Below, one piece after another: positions 10,072 to 19,133 of a stretch of 64,000 bases of DNA. The stretch comes from Rhizobium sp. NLR16a (GTDB lineage: Bacteria > Pseudomonadota > Alphaproteobacteria > Rhizobiales > Rhizobiaceae): positions 3,745,501 through 3,809,500 of the forward strand of contig NZ_CP072865.1 in NCBI RefSeq assembly GCF_017948245.1. Reading direction: 5' to 3'. The notes under the pieces are model-generated. The model had not been told where the DNA came from and ran no database searches. It was given only the letters and a program-made list of their open reading frames with translations. The translations under genes were made by a program, and so were the position numbers. Position 1 is the stretch's first letter. Every line of letters begins with the position of its first letter.

Positions 10072-10769
10072 CGGATATGGAGCGCCGGGGACGGGCGACC
10101 GAAGCCTTTTTCGGTCGCCGCAAGGGAAAGGCCCTGCGCGAACAGCAGGCGGAAACGCTGAACAGCCTGCTCCCGGCATTCCTCATCGATCTCTCGGCGG
10201 CTCCCCCGGAGCCGCTGACATCCCTCTTCCCGATCCCGGTCACGACATTGCGGCTGGAAATCGGTTTCGGCGGCGGCGAACATCTGATTCATCGGGCGCT
10301 CGAAAGACCTTCGACCGGTTTCATCGGCGTCGAACCCTTCGTCAATTCGATGCAGAAGCTTTTGTCGCGCATCGGCGAAACCGGTGCCTCCAATATCCGC
10401 GTCTATAATGACGATGCAACGCAACTGCTCGACTGGCTGCCGGATGGCACGCTCGACAAGATTGATCTGCTCTATCCCGACCCATGGCCGAAGCGGAAGC
10501 ACTGGAAGCGCCGCTTCGTCTCGAAGACCAATCTCGACCGCTTTCATCGCGTGCTGAAGCCCGGCGGCCTTTTCTGCTTCGCCTCCGACATCGACACCTA
10601 TGTGAACTGGACGCTGATCAAATGCCGCGACCATGGCGGCTTCGACTGGATGGCGGAAAACGCGGCGGATTGGCTGACCCCCTATGAGGGCTGGCCGAGC
10701 ACGCGCTACGAGACGAAAGCGCGCCGCGAGGGCCGTTCCTCGGCCTATCTGACATTCAGGAAGATCTGA
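10068..10769 (+). CDS. trmB: tRNA (guanine-N7-)-methyltransferase TrmB
   Basis: This 233-residue class I SAM methyltransferase forms m7G46 in tRNA. It shows the SAM-binding [14 protein letters not shown], the acidic GVEPF turn, and the TrmB signature [21 protein letters not shown] 10068 overlaps the metK stop, so the two form an operon. A hairpin with a T-run about 90 bases downstream probably ends the transcript. Confidence 0.95.
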   Translation: MTDMERRGRATEAFFGRRKGKALREQQAETLNSLLPAFLIDLSAAPPEPLTSLFPIPVTTLRLEIGFGGGEHLIHRALERPSTGFIGVEPFVNSMQKLLSRIGETGASNIRVYNDDATQLLDWLPDGTLDKIDLLYPDPWPKRKHWKRRFVSKTNLDRFHRVLKPGGLFCFASDIDTYVNWTLIKCRDHGGFDWMAENAADWLTPYEGWPSTRYETKARREGRSSAYLTFRKI

Positions 10770-10857
10770 CTTCAGCGAACACTGCGCTGGAAGCAATTGA
10801 AGGCCATGTAGTGCCGTGCGGCACCAACGACGATTAGTTCCGAAGCAGTATGGCTTT

Positions 10858-10883
10858 CAAATGCATGATGGCATTTGGTTTTT
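10858..10883 (+). terminator. terminator downstream of trmB
   Basis: CAAATGC (10858-10864) and GCATTTG (10871-10877) form a 7-bp stem with a six-base loop, followed by GTTTTTC. It sits between trmB and the convergent DUF1150 gene, so it may also serve the opposite strand, where the T-run is weaker. Confidence 0.6.
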
Positions 10884-10908
10884 CATAGGCACTGATGGCG
10901 TTTGACGG

Positions 10909-11166
10909 TCAGTGCAGACTGACTGTCTTCAATTCGTCTTCGGCCGCCTTGAAGAAGGTGCTGGAGCGGTTGTCCGTCAGAAGGATGGGCGTGCCGTCGG
11001 CGCCGAAGAGTGCCCAGAGATCGACGTTCGGATCGATATCCGGTGCCTCTGGGAAGCACTTGGCGACCTCTTCAGTGCGCATCTTTCTGATATAGGCGAC
11101 CTCGCCGTTGCCGATGTGGGCAAGCTCGGATTTGGTCAAGCGAGACGTGGCTTCTTTCATCAACAT
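10909..11166 (-). CDS. DUF1150 family small protein
   Basis: This 85-residue protein of unknown function belongs, by its look, to the alphaproteobacterial DUF1150 family. These proteins are typically encoded next to small heat-shock genes. The start at 11166 is chosen because GGAGGA lies six bases upstream. Conserved-looking blocks are LAHIGNGEVAYIRKM and LWALFGADGTPILLTDNR. It follows hsp20 by 47 bases on the same strand, so it is likely heat induced with it. No catalytic residues are recognised. Confidence 0.78.
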   Translation of the reverse strand: MLMKEATSRLTKSELAHIGNGEVAYIRKMRTEEVAKCFPEAPDIDPNVDLWALFGADGTPILLTDNRSSTFFKAAEDELKTVSLH

Positions 11167-11213
11167 TCCTGTTCCTCCGGGAGAAGGGACCAACGGTTCG
11201 ACAAACCGTTGTG

Positions 11214-11639
11214 CTACTGTGAAACCGAAATGTTAATTTTCTTGACCATGCGGGCGGGTTCGGGACGAATTAGATCGACGGAGAGCAGACCGTTCTTGAG
11301 GCCGGCGCCAAGCACCTGCATGCCGTCGGCCAGCACGAAGGTGCGCTGAAACTGGCGGGCGGCGATGCCGCGATAGAGATAGTCCCGCTCGCCCTGCTCC
11401 AGCTGGCGGCCGCGGATCACAAGCTGGTTCTCCTCGGTGGAGACATCAAGCTCCTCCTCGCTGAAACCGGCAACCGCAAGGGTGATGCGCAGACGTTCGG
11501 GGGCGCCGCTGTCGGCGGCGATGCGTTCGATATTGTAAGGCGGGTATCCGTCGCTCGCCTTGGAAATGCGCTCCAGCGTCTTTTCCATGGCGTCGAAGCC
11601 CAGAAGCAAAGGGCTGGCGAAAGGCGTAATGCGGCTCAT
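11214..11639 (-). CDS. Hsp20/alpha-crystallin small heat-shock protein
   Basis: This 141-residue IbpA-like chaperone holds unfolding proteins in large oligomers. The alpha-crystallin domain spans about residues 35-125, with RITLAVAGFSEEELDVSTEENQLVIRG and the ending GLLSVDL that precedes the conserved IXI-type tail. The N-terminus MSRITPFASPLLLGFDAMEKTLERI is typical of rhizobial class A sHSPs. An RpoH-like promoter and a ROSE-like leader lie directly upstream, and a DUF1150 gene is downstream. Confidence 0.93.
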   Translation of the reverse strand: MSRITPFASPLLLGFDAMEKTLERISKASDGYPPYNIERIAADSGAPERLRITLAVAGFSEEELDVSTEENQLVIRGRQLEQGERDYLYRGIAARQFQRTFVLADGMQVLGAGLKNGLLSVDLIRPEPARMVKKINISVSQ

Positions 11640-11700
11640 CTCTTTTCAAGTCCTTGATGCAAGCGACCATCCCGGACCTCAAGCGCAGCATCCGGATGCC
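11640..11700 (-). ncRNA. ROSE-like RNA thermometer in the hsp20 5' leader
   Basis: The predicted leader is short (about 60 bases) and folds into two hairpins. The first is built on the perfect palindrome GCATCCGGATGC. The second has UC-G-CUUG pairing with CAAGGA across a CAU loop (forward 11650-11666), leaving the G of the UYGCU motif bulged opposite the AAGGA Shine-Dalgarno. That is the diagnostic arrangement of ROSE elements, which melt on heating and free the ribosome binding site. Folded by hand, so pairing energies are not known. Confidence 0.68.
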
Positions 11701-11702
11701 GC

Positions 11703-11733
11703 TAATATGGGGGCATGATTACGGCGCTGCAAG
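11703..11733 (-). promoter_or_regulatory. RpoH (sigma-32) type promoter for hsp20
   Basis: On the minus strand CTTGCA (11733-11728) and CCCCATATTAG (11712-11702) are separated by 17 bases counted from CTTG. This matches the heat-shock consensus CTTG...CCCCAT-T. It places the transcript start near 11695, just before the ROSE-like leader. Confidence 0.7.
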
Positions 11734-11920
11734 GCGCGCACGACCCTCCCCAATTTAAACATCTGTCAATTTTCGAATGGCCGCGGCCGCCTCCTTGCTT
11801 GACAAAGGACCTGCTGCCTCGCATCAAAACATGCCCGCGCGTAATGTGCCGATTTGCGACGGGAAATGAAGAGATGGTGTCTGCCGGGACAACCGGCATG
11901 GCGGAAACGGGACGAGTGGA

Positions 11921-12865
11921 ATGGCAAGCGCGAGAAAGATCATCATCGACACGGATCCCGGCCAGGATGACGCGGCCGCCATCATGCTGGCTTTCGGCAG
12001 CCGCGATGAGCTCGAGGTGCTGGGGATCACGACGGTCGCTGGCAACGTGCCGCTGTCATTCACCAGCCGCAACGCGCGCATCGTCTGCGAGCTCTGCAGC
12101 CGCACGGATGTAAAGGTTTTCGCCGGAGCCGATAGGCCGATCGCCCGCAAGCTGGTGACGGCAGAGCATGTGCATGGCAAGACCGGGCTCGACGGCCCTG
12201 ATCTGCCCGAACCGACGATGGCGCTGCAGCCCGGCCACTCCGTCGATTTCATCATCGAGACGCTGCGCCGCGAGCCGGAGGGCACAGTGACGCTCTGCAC
12301 GCTCGGGCCGCTCACCAATATCGGCATGGCCTTCCAGAGGGCGCCCGACATCGTTGCCCGCGTTCGCGAGCTGGTGATGATGGGCGGTGGCTTTTTCGAG
12401 GGCGGCAACATCACACCGGCCGCCGAATTCAACATTTATGTCGACCCCGAAGCCGCCGACATCGTTTTCCGCTCCGGCGTCCCGATCGTGATGATGCCGC
12501 TCGACGTGACGCACCAGCTGCTGACCCGCAAGGACCGGGTCAAGCGCATGGCCGAGATCGGCACGGCGCCGGCAAAGGCCATGGTCGAAATGCTGGAATT
12601 CTTCGAACGCTTCGATATCGAGAAATACGGTTCCGACGGCGGGCCGCTGCACGACCCGACGGTTGTCGCCTATCTGCTGAAACCAGAGCTTTTCCAGGGC
12701 CGGGACTGCAATGTCGAAATCGAGGTCCAGTCCGAACTCACCGTCGGGATGACCGTCGTCGACTGGTGGCATGTGACCGACCGCAAGCGCAATGCCAAGG
12801 TCATGCGCCATGTCGATGCGGACGGCTTCTTCGATCTGCTGATCGAACGCTTCGCCCGCATCTGA
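11921..12865 (+). CDS. inosine-uridine preferring nucleoside hydrolase
   Basis: This 314-residue calcium-dependent N-ribohydrolase family member would split purine and pyrimidine nucleosides into base and ribose. The calcium-binding signature DTDPGQDDAAAI is at residues about 9-20. FNIYVDPEAADIVF and the late HDPTVVAYLL, which contains a conserved active-site Asp/His, complete the pattern. The gene stands alone between the heat-shock pair and grpE. ATG 11921 is preceded by a weak GACGAGTGGA ribosome site. Substrate preference cannot be read from sequence. Confidence 0.92.
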   Translation: MASARKIIIDTDPGQDDAAAIMLAFGSRDELEVLGITTVAGNVPLSFTSRNARIVCELCSRTDVKVFAGADRPIARKLVTAEHVHGKTGLDGPDLPEPTMALQPGHSVDFIIETLRREPEGTVTLCTLGPLTNIGMAFQRAPDIVARVRELVMMGGGFFEGGNITPAAEFNIYVDPEAADIVFRSGVPIVMMPLDVTHQLLTRKDRVKRMAEIGTAPAKAMVEMLEFFERFDIEKYGSDGGPLHDPTVVAYLLKPELFQGRDCNVEIEVQSELTVGMTVVDWWHVTDRKRNAKVMRHVDADGFFDLLIERFARI

Positions 12866-12904
12866 TTTTTATCTCCTTCTCCGAGCCGGAGAGGGAAACC
12901 GAGC

Positions 12905-13540
12905 TCAGGCGTCCTTCTCGTCGAAGACGGAATTGATCTCGGCCTCGACCGGCTTCGGGCCACCCTTGGCGACGCCGACCATGGCCGGGCGCAGGACGCG
13001 TTCGCCGATGGTGAAGCCGGCCTGCACGACCTGGACGACGGTATTGTTCGGCACTTCGGAGTTCGGCACTTCGAACATCGCCTGATGGAAATTCGGATCG
13101 AATTTCTGGCCAACCGGCTCCAGCTTGCGAACGCCGTGGCGCTCCAGCGCCGCGAGCATCGCGCGCTCGGTCATCTCCACACCTTCGATCAGCGTGGTGA
13201 GGCCGGCATCGGCCGTGGCCTTGGTCTCCGGAGAGATGGCGTCCAGCGCCCGGCGCAAATTGTCCGAGACGGCGAGCATGTCCCGGGCGAAACCGGCGAC
13301 GGAATAGGATTTTGCATCCTTGACCTCGCGCTCGGTGCGGCGGCGCAGATTATCCATCTCGGCGGCAAGGCGCAGATAGCGGTCACGCAGCTCGGCATTC
13401 TCGGCCTTCAGGAGGTCGAGCGGATCCGGCTGGTTTGCCTCCTCCTGCCCGGCAGTGGCTGTTTCGACGTTGACGGCAGCGTCGGCTGCGGCGTTGGCCG
13501 CAGTTGCGTCAGGTCCGTTTTTCGTCGTTTCATCGGTCAT
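12905..13540 (-). CDS. grpE: nucleotide exchange factor GrpE
   Basis: This is a 211-residue DnaK co-chaperone. A low-complexity acidic/alanine-rich N-terminus (about 40 residues) precedes the long dimer-forming coiled coil ([29 protein letters not shown]). The C-terminal beta domain carries the signature [43 protein letters not shown]. It lies downstream of hrcA on the same strand with a 111-base gap, as in many alphaproteobacteria. Confidence 0.96.
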   Translation of the reverse strand: MTDETTKNGPDATAANAAADAAVNVETATAGQEEANQPDPLDLLKAENAELRDRYLRLAAEMDNLRRRTEREVKDAKSYSVAGFARDMLAVSDNLRRALDAISPETKATADAGLTTLIEGVEMTERAMLAALERHGVRKLEPVGQKFDPNFHQAMFEVPNSEVPNNTVVQVVQAGFTIGERVLRPAMVGVAKGGPKPVEAEINSVFDEKDA

Positions 13541-13651
13541 GACGGTCTCCGGTTGGTGTTTTCAGATGCGCCCGATATCGAGGTTTGACCGGAAAAAATC
13601 AAGTCTGCGTGACGAAGAAGCGAAAATTCCGCAGCTTCGCCAGTGATGACA

Positions 13652-14740
13652 TCAAAGCGGATTGCGCGACAGGCGGGAGACGAGCTGGGCGGTATAATCC
13701 ACCATCGGCACGATACGGGAATAATTGAGCCGCGTCGGGCCGATGACACCGACAGCGCCGACAATCCGGTCGTCCTCGTCGCGATAAGGCGCGACGATGA
13801 GCGACGAGCCGGACAGCGAGAAGAGCTTGTTTTCCGAACCGATGAAGATCCGAACGCCCGAACCACTTTCGGCCAGGTTAAGAAGCTCGATCAGGCTATC
13901 CTTCTTTTCGAGATCATCGAACAGCATGCGCAGCCGGTCGAGATCCTCGGCGCCGGCGAGGCCTTCCAGCAGATTGGCGCGGCCACGGATGATCAGCTGG
14001 GCGGGCTTTCCCTCGTCCGGGCTGCCGGCCCAGACGGCGATGCCGCGCTCGACAAGATCGCGCGAGAGCGCATCGAGTTCGTGACGGACATCATCCTTCA
14101 GACGGCTTAATTGTTTGCGCAGCTCCGGCAGCGTCTGGCCGGACATGTGGGCGTTGAGGAAATTCGCCGCCTCCGTCAATTGCGACGAGGTGATGCCTGC
14201 CGGCAGTTCGATGATGCGGTTTTCCACCTGATCGTGATCGCCGACGAGTACAGCGAGCGCCTTTGTCGGCTCAAGCCGGATGAACTCGACATGTTTCAAC
14301 ACCGGATCGCTTTTCGAGGTGATGACGAGGCCGGCCCCGCGCGAGATGCCGGAAAGCATGCGACTCGCCTCGTTCATCATCGATTCTACCGGATTGCCGC
14401 CGCTTTCGGCCCGCACCTGGCGATCGATGCTGGCACGCTCCTCGGCGGAGAGATCGCCGATCTGCATGAAGGCATCGACGAAGAAGCGCAGCCCGATCTG
14501 GGTCGGCAGCCGGCCGGCGCTGACATGCGGGGAATAGATGAGACCGAGCTCTTCGAGATCGCTCATGACGTTGCGCACCGAGGCCGGCGACAGCGACATC
14601 GGCAGCAGGCGCGACAGATTGCGCGAGCCGAGCGGCTCGCCGCTTTCAAGATACCCTTCGACGATGCGGCGGAAAATTTCCCTGGAGCGTTCGTCCAGTG
14701 CAGCAACGGCATCCGAAACCGACGTCGACCTGATGCCCAT
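13652..14740 (-). CDS. hrcA: heat-inducible transcription repressor HrcA
   Basis: This 362-residue repressor binds CIRCE operators (classically at groESL). It has an N-terminal winged helix ([56 protein letters not shown]), then GAF-like and dimerisation regions. The start at 14740 ([10 protein letters not shown]) is chosen over an upstream in-frame ATG at 14851, because homologues begin here and the extension overlaps the divergent rph start. No CIRCE repeat is visible between hrcA and rph, so autoregulation is not evident. Confidence 0.94.
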   Translation of the reverse strand: MGIRSTSVSDAVAALDERSREIFRRIVEGYLESGEPLGSRNLSRLLPMSLSPASVRNVMSDLEELGLIYSPHVSAGRLPTQIGLRFFVDAFMQIGDLSAEERASIDRQVRAESGGNPVESMMNEASRMLSGISRGAGLVITSKSDPVLKHVEFIRLEPTKALAVLVGDHDQVENRIIELPAGITSSQLTEAANFLNAHMSGQTLPELRKQLSRLKDDVRHELDALSRDLVERGIAVWAGSPDEGKPAQLIIRGRANLLEGLAGAEDLDRLRMLFDDLEKKDSLIELLNLAESGSGVRIFIGSENKLFSLSGSSLIVAPYRDEDDRIVGAVGVIGPTRLNYSRIVPMVDYTAQLVSRLSRNPL

Positions 14741-14866
14741 GAACCTTTTCAAACCCACGCTGATGATGCTCCCGAAAATATAGTCAAACTCGCACCCGTG
14801 GCAAAAGGGAATTTGCAAATGGGCGCCGCCAATCGTAGAAGCGGTCAACAACTCCAGGAGATGAGA

Positions 14867-15586
14867 ATGCGGCCTTCAGGCAGAAAAACCGACCAGATGC
14901 GCAAGGTCTCGTTCGAGCGCAATTTTTCCAAGCATGCGGAAGGCTCGTGCCTGGTGAAATTCGGCGATACGCACGTGCTTTGCACCGCGAGCCTCGAGGA
15001 AAAGACGCCGCCATGGCTGCGCAACACCGGCAAGGGCTGGGTCACGGCCGAATACGGCATGCTGCCGCGGGCAACCGGCGAGCGCATGAAGCGCGAGGCC
15101 GCCGCCGGCAAGCAGGGCGGCCGCACGCAGGAAATCCAACGGCTGATCGGCCGGTCGCTGCGCGCCGTCGTCGATCTGCAGGCGCTCGGCGAAAAGCAGA
15201 TCACGCTCGATTGCGACGTCATCCAGGCCGACGGCGGCACACGGACGGCCTCGATCACCGGCGGCTGGATCGCGCTCTACGACTGCCTGAAATGGATGGA
15301 AAGCCGCAACATGATCAAGGTCGACCGGGTCCTGAAGGACCACGTCGCCGCCATCTCCTGCGGCGTTTTCGCCAGCCAACCGGTCATCGACCTCGATTAT
15401 CTCGAGGATTCCTCGGCCGAGACCGACGCAAATTTCGTCATGACCGGCGCCGGCGGCATCGTCGAAATCCAGGGCACGGCCGAAGGCACGCCGTTCAGCG
15501 AAGAGGAATTCAGTTCGCTGATGCGGCTTGCCAAGAACGGCATCGGCGAACTCGTCGCCCTGCAGAAAGAGGCGATTGCGGGATGA
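14867..15586 (+). CDS. rph: ribonuclease PH
   Basis: This 239-residue phosphorolytic 3'-5' exoribonuclease trims tRNA 3' ends. It shows the RNase PH core [17 protein letters not shown]..., [29 protein letters not shown] (phosphate binding) and [22 protein letters not shown] 14867 is preferred over ATG 14861, because AGGAG at 14856-14860 is correctly spaced only for the former. Divergent from hrcA, and it overlaps the next gene by ATGA. Confidence 0.96.
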   Translation: MRPSGRKTDQMRKVSFERNFSKHAEGSCLVKFGDTHVLCTASLEEKTPPWLRNTGKGWVTAEYGMLPRATGERMKREAAAGKQGGRTQEIQRLIGRSLRAVVDLQALGEKQITLDCDVIQADGGTRTASITGGWIALYDCLKWMESRNMIKVDRVLKDHVAAISCGVFASQPVIDLDYLEDSSAETDANFVMTGAGGIVEIQGTAEGTPFSEEEFSSLMRLAKNGIGELVALQKEAIAG

Positions 15587-16008
15587 ACCCCATGCTGGAA
15601 GGCATGTTGGAAACGGCGCTCTATGCGCGCGATCTCGATCAGGCCGAGACGTTCTACGAAGACGTTCTCGGGCTTGAAAAGATCACCCGCGCCGGCAATC
15701 GGCATGTCTTCTTCCGCTGTGGGCCTGGCGTTCTCCTGATCTTCAACCCCGAGGAAACGATAAAGCCACCGGCACCCGACGCACTGCAGGTGCCGCCGCA
15801 CGGCACGACCGGGCAAGGCCATGCCTGTTTCCGGGTGTCCGGTCGCAATATCGATGCGATGGCCGAACAGCTGATGGCGGCTGACGTCGCGATCGAATCC
15901 GAGGTGTACTGGCCAAACGGCGGCCGCTCGATCTATTTCCGCGACCCTGCCGGCAACAGCCTGGAATGCGCGGAGGCAAAAATCTGGGGCATCGAACAGG
16001 ATATCTGA
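15583..16008 (+). CDS. VOC/glyoxalase-family protein
   Basis: This 141-residue single-domain vicinal-oxygen-chelate protein has the paired beta-alpha-beta-beta-beta halves ([22 protein letters not shown] and [19 protein letters not shown]), ending [14 protein letters not shown]. The likely metal ligands include the H in GQGHACF and the E of SLECAE. The family covers glyoxalase I, dioxygenases and bleomycin/fosfomycin resistance proteins, and the substrate is unknown. It is translationally coupled to rph and directly abuts rdgB, so it is part of a house-keeping operon. Confidence 0.87.
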   Translation: MNPMLEGMLETALYARDLDQAETFYEDVLGLEKITRAGNRHVFFRCGPGVLLIFNPEETIKPPAPDALQVPPHGTTGQGHACFRVSGRNIDAMAEQLMAADVAIESEVYWPNGGRSIYFRDPAGNSLECAEAKIWGIEQDI

Positions 16009-16653
16009 ATGCGCAAGCTCGAAACCAAAACCATCGTCGTCGCCAGCCACAATGCCGGCAAGATCCGCGAGATCCAGGAACTGATCGGACCGCTCGGCTT
16101 CACCGCCAAGTCTGCGGCCGAACTGAATTTCGTCGAACCTGACGAGACCGGCACGAGCTTCGAGGAGAATGCGACGATCAAGGCGGTCGCTTCAGCCAAT
16201 GCCGCGGGCATGCCGGCGCTTTCGGATGATTCCGGCCTGGTGGTCGACGCGCTCGGCGGCGATCCCGGCGTCTACACCGCCAACTGGGCGGAGACGGCAG
16301 ACGGCACGCGCGACTTCGACATGGCGATGGCCAAGGTGGAAAAGGCGCTGCAGGATGCGGGCGCCACGACGCCGGAACAGCGCGGGGCGCGTTTCGTCAG
16401 CGTACTTTGCCTGGCTTGGCCGGACGGGCACACGGAGCTTTTCCGCGGCGAGGTCGAAGGCAACGTCGTCTGGCCGCCGCGGGGCACCCAGGGCTTCGGC
16501 TATGATCCGGTTTTCCAACCCGAGGGTTACGACGTTACCTTCGGCGAAATGAGCGGCGAGGAGAAACACGGCTGGAACGTCGGCAAGCCACAGGCGCTGT
16601 CGCACCGGGCCCGTGCCTTCAAACTTTTCGTCGAAACCTGCCTGGAGGCATAA
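16009..16653 (+). CDS. rdgB: XTP/dITP diphosphatase RdgB (HAM1 family)
   Basis: This 214-residue nucleotide sanitiser hydrolyses ITP, XTP and dITP to monophosphates. It starts with the family motif [16 protein letters not shown] and contains [26 protein letters not shown] and [13 protein letters not shown], the base-recognition and catalytic segments. It starts on the base after the VOC stop and is followed 9 bases later by hemW; the rdgB-hemW pairing is very widely conserved. Confidence 0.96.
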   Translation: MRKLETKTIVVASHNAGKIREIQELIGPLGFTAKSAAELNFVEPDETGTSFEENATIKAVASANAAGMPALSDDSGLVVDALGGDPGVYTANWAETADGTRDFDMAMAKVEKALQDAGATTPEQRGARFVSVLCLAWPDGHTELFRGEVEGNVVWPPRGTQGFGYDPVFQPEGYDVTFGEMSGEEKHGWNVGKPQALSHRARAFKLFVETCLEA

Positions 16654-16662
16654 GGTCTGTTC

Positions 16663-17865
16663 GTGGGCAATTTCGATACGCCAAGCCTCTCGCGCGACGC
16701 CGCGCTGCTGCCCGATACCGGCGAGCCCGGCTTCGGCGTCTATGTGCATTGGCCCTTCTGCGCGGCGAAGTGTCCCTATTGCGACTTCAACAGCCATGTA
16801 CGCCATCAGCCGGTGGACCAGGAGCGCTTTGCATCAGCCTTTTTGAAGGAGATGGCGGCGGTCCGGGCAATGAGCGGTCCGAAGACGGTGACGAGCATCT
16901 TTCTCGGCGGCGGCACACCGTCGCTGATGAAGCCGGAGACGGTCAATGCCATTCTTGACGGCATCGCACGGCACTGGCATGTGCCCGCCGGCATCGAAAT
17001 CACCATGGAGGCCAATCCGTCGAGCGTCGAGGCCGAGCGGTTTCGCGGCTACCGGGCTGCCGGCGTCAATCGTGTCTCGCTCGGCGTGCAGGCGCTGAAC
17101 GACCGGGATCTGAAATTCCTCGGCCGGCTGCATGACGTCGCCGACGCGCTGAAGGCGATCCGGCTGGCGCGCGAGATCTTCCCGCGCATGTCTTTCGACC
17201 TCATCTATGCCCGGCCGGAGCAGACGGTCGAGGAATGGGAGAAGGAACTGAAGGAAGCGATCTCCTATGCAGTCGACCATCTGTCGCTCTATCAGCTGAC
17301 CATCGAGGAAGGCACACCCTTCTTTGGCCTGCACAAATCGGGCAAGCTGATCGTGCCGGACGGCGAGCAATCGGCCCTGCTCTACGAGGCGACGCAGGAG
17401 ATCACGGCGCGTGAAGGCATGCCCGCCTACGAGGTCTCCAATCATGCCCGGCCGGGCGCCGAAAGCCGCCATAACCTGACCTACTGGCGTTACGGCGACT
17501 ATGCCGGCATCGGTCCGGGCGCACACGGCCGGCTGACGCGTGGGCATGAGAAGCTTGCGACGGCGACCGAGCGCAAGCCGGAAGCCTGGCTCGAGATGGT
17601 CGAGCGCGACGGCCACGGCATTCTCGACCAGGAACGGCTCGGTTTCGAGGAACAGTCGGACGAGTTGCTGCTGATGGGACTGCGGCTCCGGGAAGGTGTC
17701 GATCTCGCCCGCTGGCAGCAGCTTTCGGGCCGTGAGCTCGACCCGAAACGAGAGGAATTCCTGCTCGAACATAAATTCGTCGAGCGGATCGGCAATTCGC
17801 GCCTGCGCTGCACTCCATCGGGCATGCTGATCCTCGATTCCGTCGTCGCTGATCTCGCCTGCTGA
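16663..17865 (+). CDS. hemW: radical SAM protein HemW (heme chaperone)
   Basis: This 400-residue HemN-like protein has the cluster motif CAAKCPYCDF, i.e. CxxxCxxCxF. Having Phe instead of the fourth Cys is a mark of HemW rather than coproporphyrinogen oxidase HemN. GGGTPSLM is the SAM-binding glycine motif. A C-terminal HemN_C domain follows. HemW binds heme and hands it to membrane targets. GTG 16663 is the only sensible start. Confidence 0.92.
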   Translation: MGNFDTPSLSRDAALLPDTGEPGFGVYVHWPFCAAKCPYCDFNSHVRHQPVDQERFASAFLKEMAAVRAMSGPKTVTSIFLGGGTPSLMKPETVNAILDGIARHWHVPAGIEITMEANPSSVEAERFRGYRAAGVNRVSLGVQALNDRDLKFLGRLHDVADALKAIRLAREIFPRMSFDLIYARPEQTVEEWEKELKEAISYAVDHLSLYQLTIEEGTPFFGLHKSGKLIVPDGEQSALLYEATQEITAREGMPAYEVSNHARPGAESRHNLTYWRYGDYAGIGPGAHGRLTRGHEKLATATERKPEAWLEMVERDGHGILDQERLGFEEQSDELLLMGLRLREGVDLARWQQLSGRELDPKREEFLLEHKFVERIGNSRLRCTPSGMLILDSVVADLAC

Positions 17866-17926
17866 CATCCAACGAGGTTGATCCGGGCGCGGCAGCGACA
17901 TCGCCGTCCGCGCCGGAAAACAAGTC

Positions 17927-19009
17927 TCAGCCGTGGCTGGTCGCGCCCGCCTTGAACAGGCTGCCGGTCGGCGTCTTCAGGAACATCTCGAGCGGAATGT
18001 GTTCCTGGTGCAGGAAGCCGGTCGCCGGCAGCAGGCCGTCGCGGACCATTTCTATGACGGCGACGACAGAGGCCGACGTCGTCCAGGCAATCGCCGTGCG
18101 GCGGGCGCCGGCAATTTCGATCGGGTAATAGGCGCGCACGAATTCCTTGCGGCGCAGGTTGCCGTTCTCCGTGCCTTCCGCGGCGACATGGACATAGACG
18201 ACATCGTCTTCAACAGGCGGCTTGGCATTGGTCAGGATTTCGCCGGCGAGCCTGCGCTTGTCGCGCATCAAGAGCTCATGGAAGAAGAAGTTCATCAGCT
18301 CCATGTGCCCGGGATAACGCATGGTCTTGTAGTCGAGATTGTCGACCTTATCGAGCATGGTGTCGCACATGGTGCCGAGGCCGCCCGATGTCGTGAAGGC
18401 TTCGAGCTTGACGCCGCCGACATAGATGGTCTCGTGCCACTCCATCGGCGAGACGAGCTTGCGCACGCCGCCTTCGATGACCTCACAGTCGTTCAGATAT
18501 TCGTTGACGACGCCTTCCGGCGACCAGTTGAAGGCATAGCCGAGGAGACCCGTCGGATGCTGCGGCAGGGCGCCGACGCGCATGCGGATCGATCGGCAGC
18601 GATCGAAGCCATCGGCGAGGCTTGCCCCGACGACGCCGACGAAACCGGGCGCCAGGCCGCATTGCGGCGCCATCAGTCCGCGGGCGGTCTTCGACAGCTC
18701 GATGATGAAATTGGTGGTCGGGACGTCTTCGGTCAGATCGAAGTAATGGACGCCGGCAAAATGGGCGGCACGGGCCAGCTCAATGTTCAGATGATAGGGC
18801 AGGCAGGACAGCACCGCCTCGACATTCGAGAGCAGTTCGCCGATCAGCTGCGGATCGGATACGTCGCCTGCGCGGCATCTGAAGGGCACCTCGCCCGGGG
18901 GCAGCTGCGCATCGACACCGATAACCTCGAAGCCGCCTTCATGCAAAAGCGTTGCCGCCAGCCGCCCGACCTTGCCCAGGCCGAGAACGGCGATCTTTTC
19001 GAAACTCAT
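17927..19009 (-). CDS. saccharopine dehydrogenase-like NAD(P)-binding oxidoreductase
   Basis: This is a 360-residue protein with an N-terminal Rossmann fold (IAVLGLGKVGRLAATLLHEGGFEVIGVD). A saccharopine-dehydrogenase C-terminal catalytic domain follows (MAPQCGLAPGFVGVVGASLADGF, EYLNDCEVIEGG, FTTSGGLGTMCDT). The CGLAPG block resembles lysine 6-dehydrogenase and carboxynorspermidine synthase. The precise reaction is unknown. It lies alone between hemW (convergent) and dnaA (same strand, terminator between). Confidence 0.8.
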   Translation of the reverse strand: MSFEKIAVLGLGKVGRLAATLLHEGGFEVIGVDAQLPPGEVPFRCRAGDVSDPQLIGELLSNVEAVLSCLPYHLNIELARAAHFAGVHYFDLTEDVPTTNFIIELSKTARGLMAPQCGLAPGFVGVVGASLADGFDRCRSIRMRVGALPQHPTGLLGYAFNWSPEGVVNEYLNDCEVIEGGVRKLVSPMEWHETIYVGGVKLEAFTTSGGLGTMCDTMLDKVDNLDYKTMRYPGHMELMNFFFHELLMRDKRRLAGEILTNAKPPVEDDVVYVHVAAEGTENGNLRRKEFVRAYYPIEIAGARRTAIAWTTSASVVAVIEMVRDGLLPATGFLHQEHIPLEMFLKTPTGSLFKAGATSHG

Positions 19010-19085
19010 TCATTCCCTCCCATGCGCCCTTTCGGCGCTCGTTCTCGAATGCGGGAGGTATAAAATAAAAAACCTATAAAGGAAA

Positions 19086-19109
19086 ACGGCTGGAATCGCT
19101 TCCAGCCGT
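19086..19109 (-). terminator. terminator downstream of dnaA
   Basis: A perfect 10-bp stem ACGGCTGGAA/TTCCAGCCGT has a four-base loop. On the minus strand it is followed by TTTTCCTTT. It lies 25 bases beyond the dnaA stop and insulates the saccharopine-dehydrogenase-like gene. Confidence 0.85.
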
Positions 19110-19133
19110 CAAATTTCCCGACAGGTCCGCCGG

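Noticed and set aside
12870..12895. Hairpin TCTCCG/CGGAGA after the nucleoside hydrolase gene as a terminator.
   Set aside because: The stem is only six pairs and no T-run follows.
14111..14866. Extended plus-strand frame in phase with rph, reaching back across hrcA.
   Set aside because: It runs antisense to hrcA; RNase PH homology begins at 14867, where a well-spaced AGGAG is found.
14741..14866. CIRCE operator in the hrcA/rph divergent region.
   Set aside because: No TTAGCACTC-N9-GAGTGCTAA-like sequence is present.
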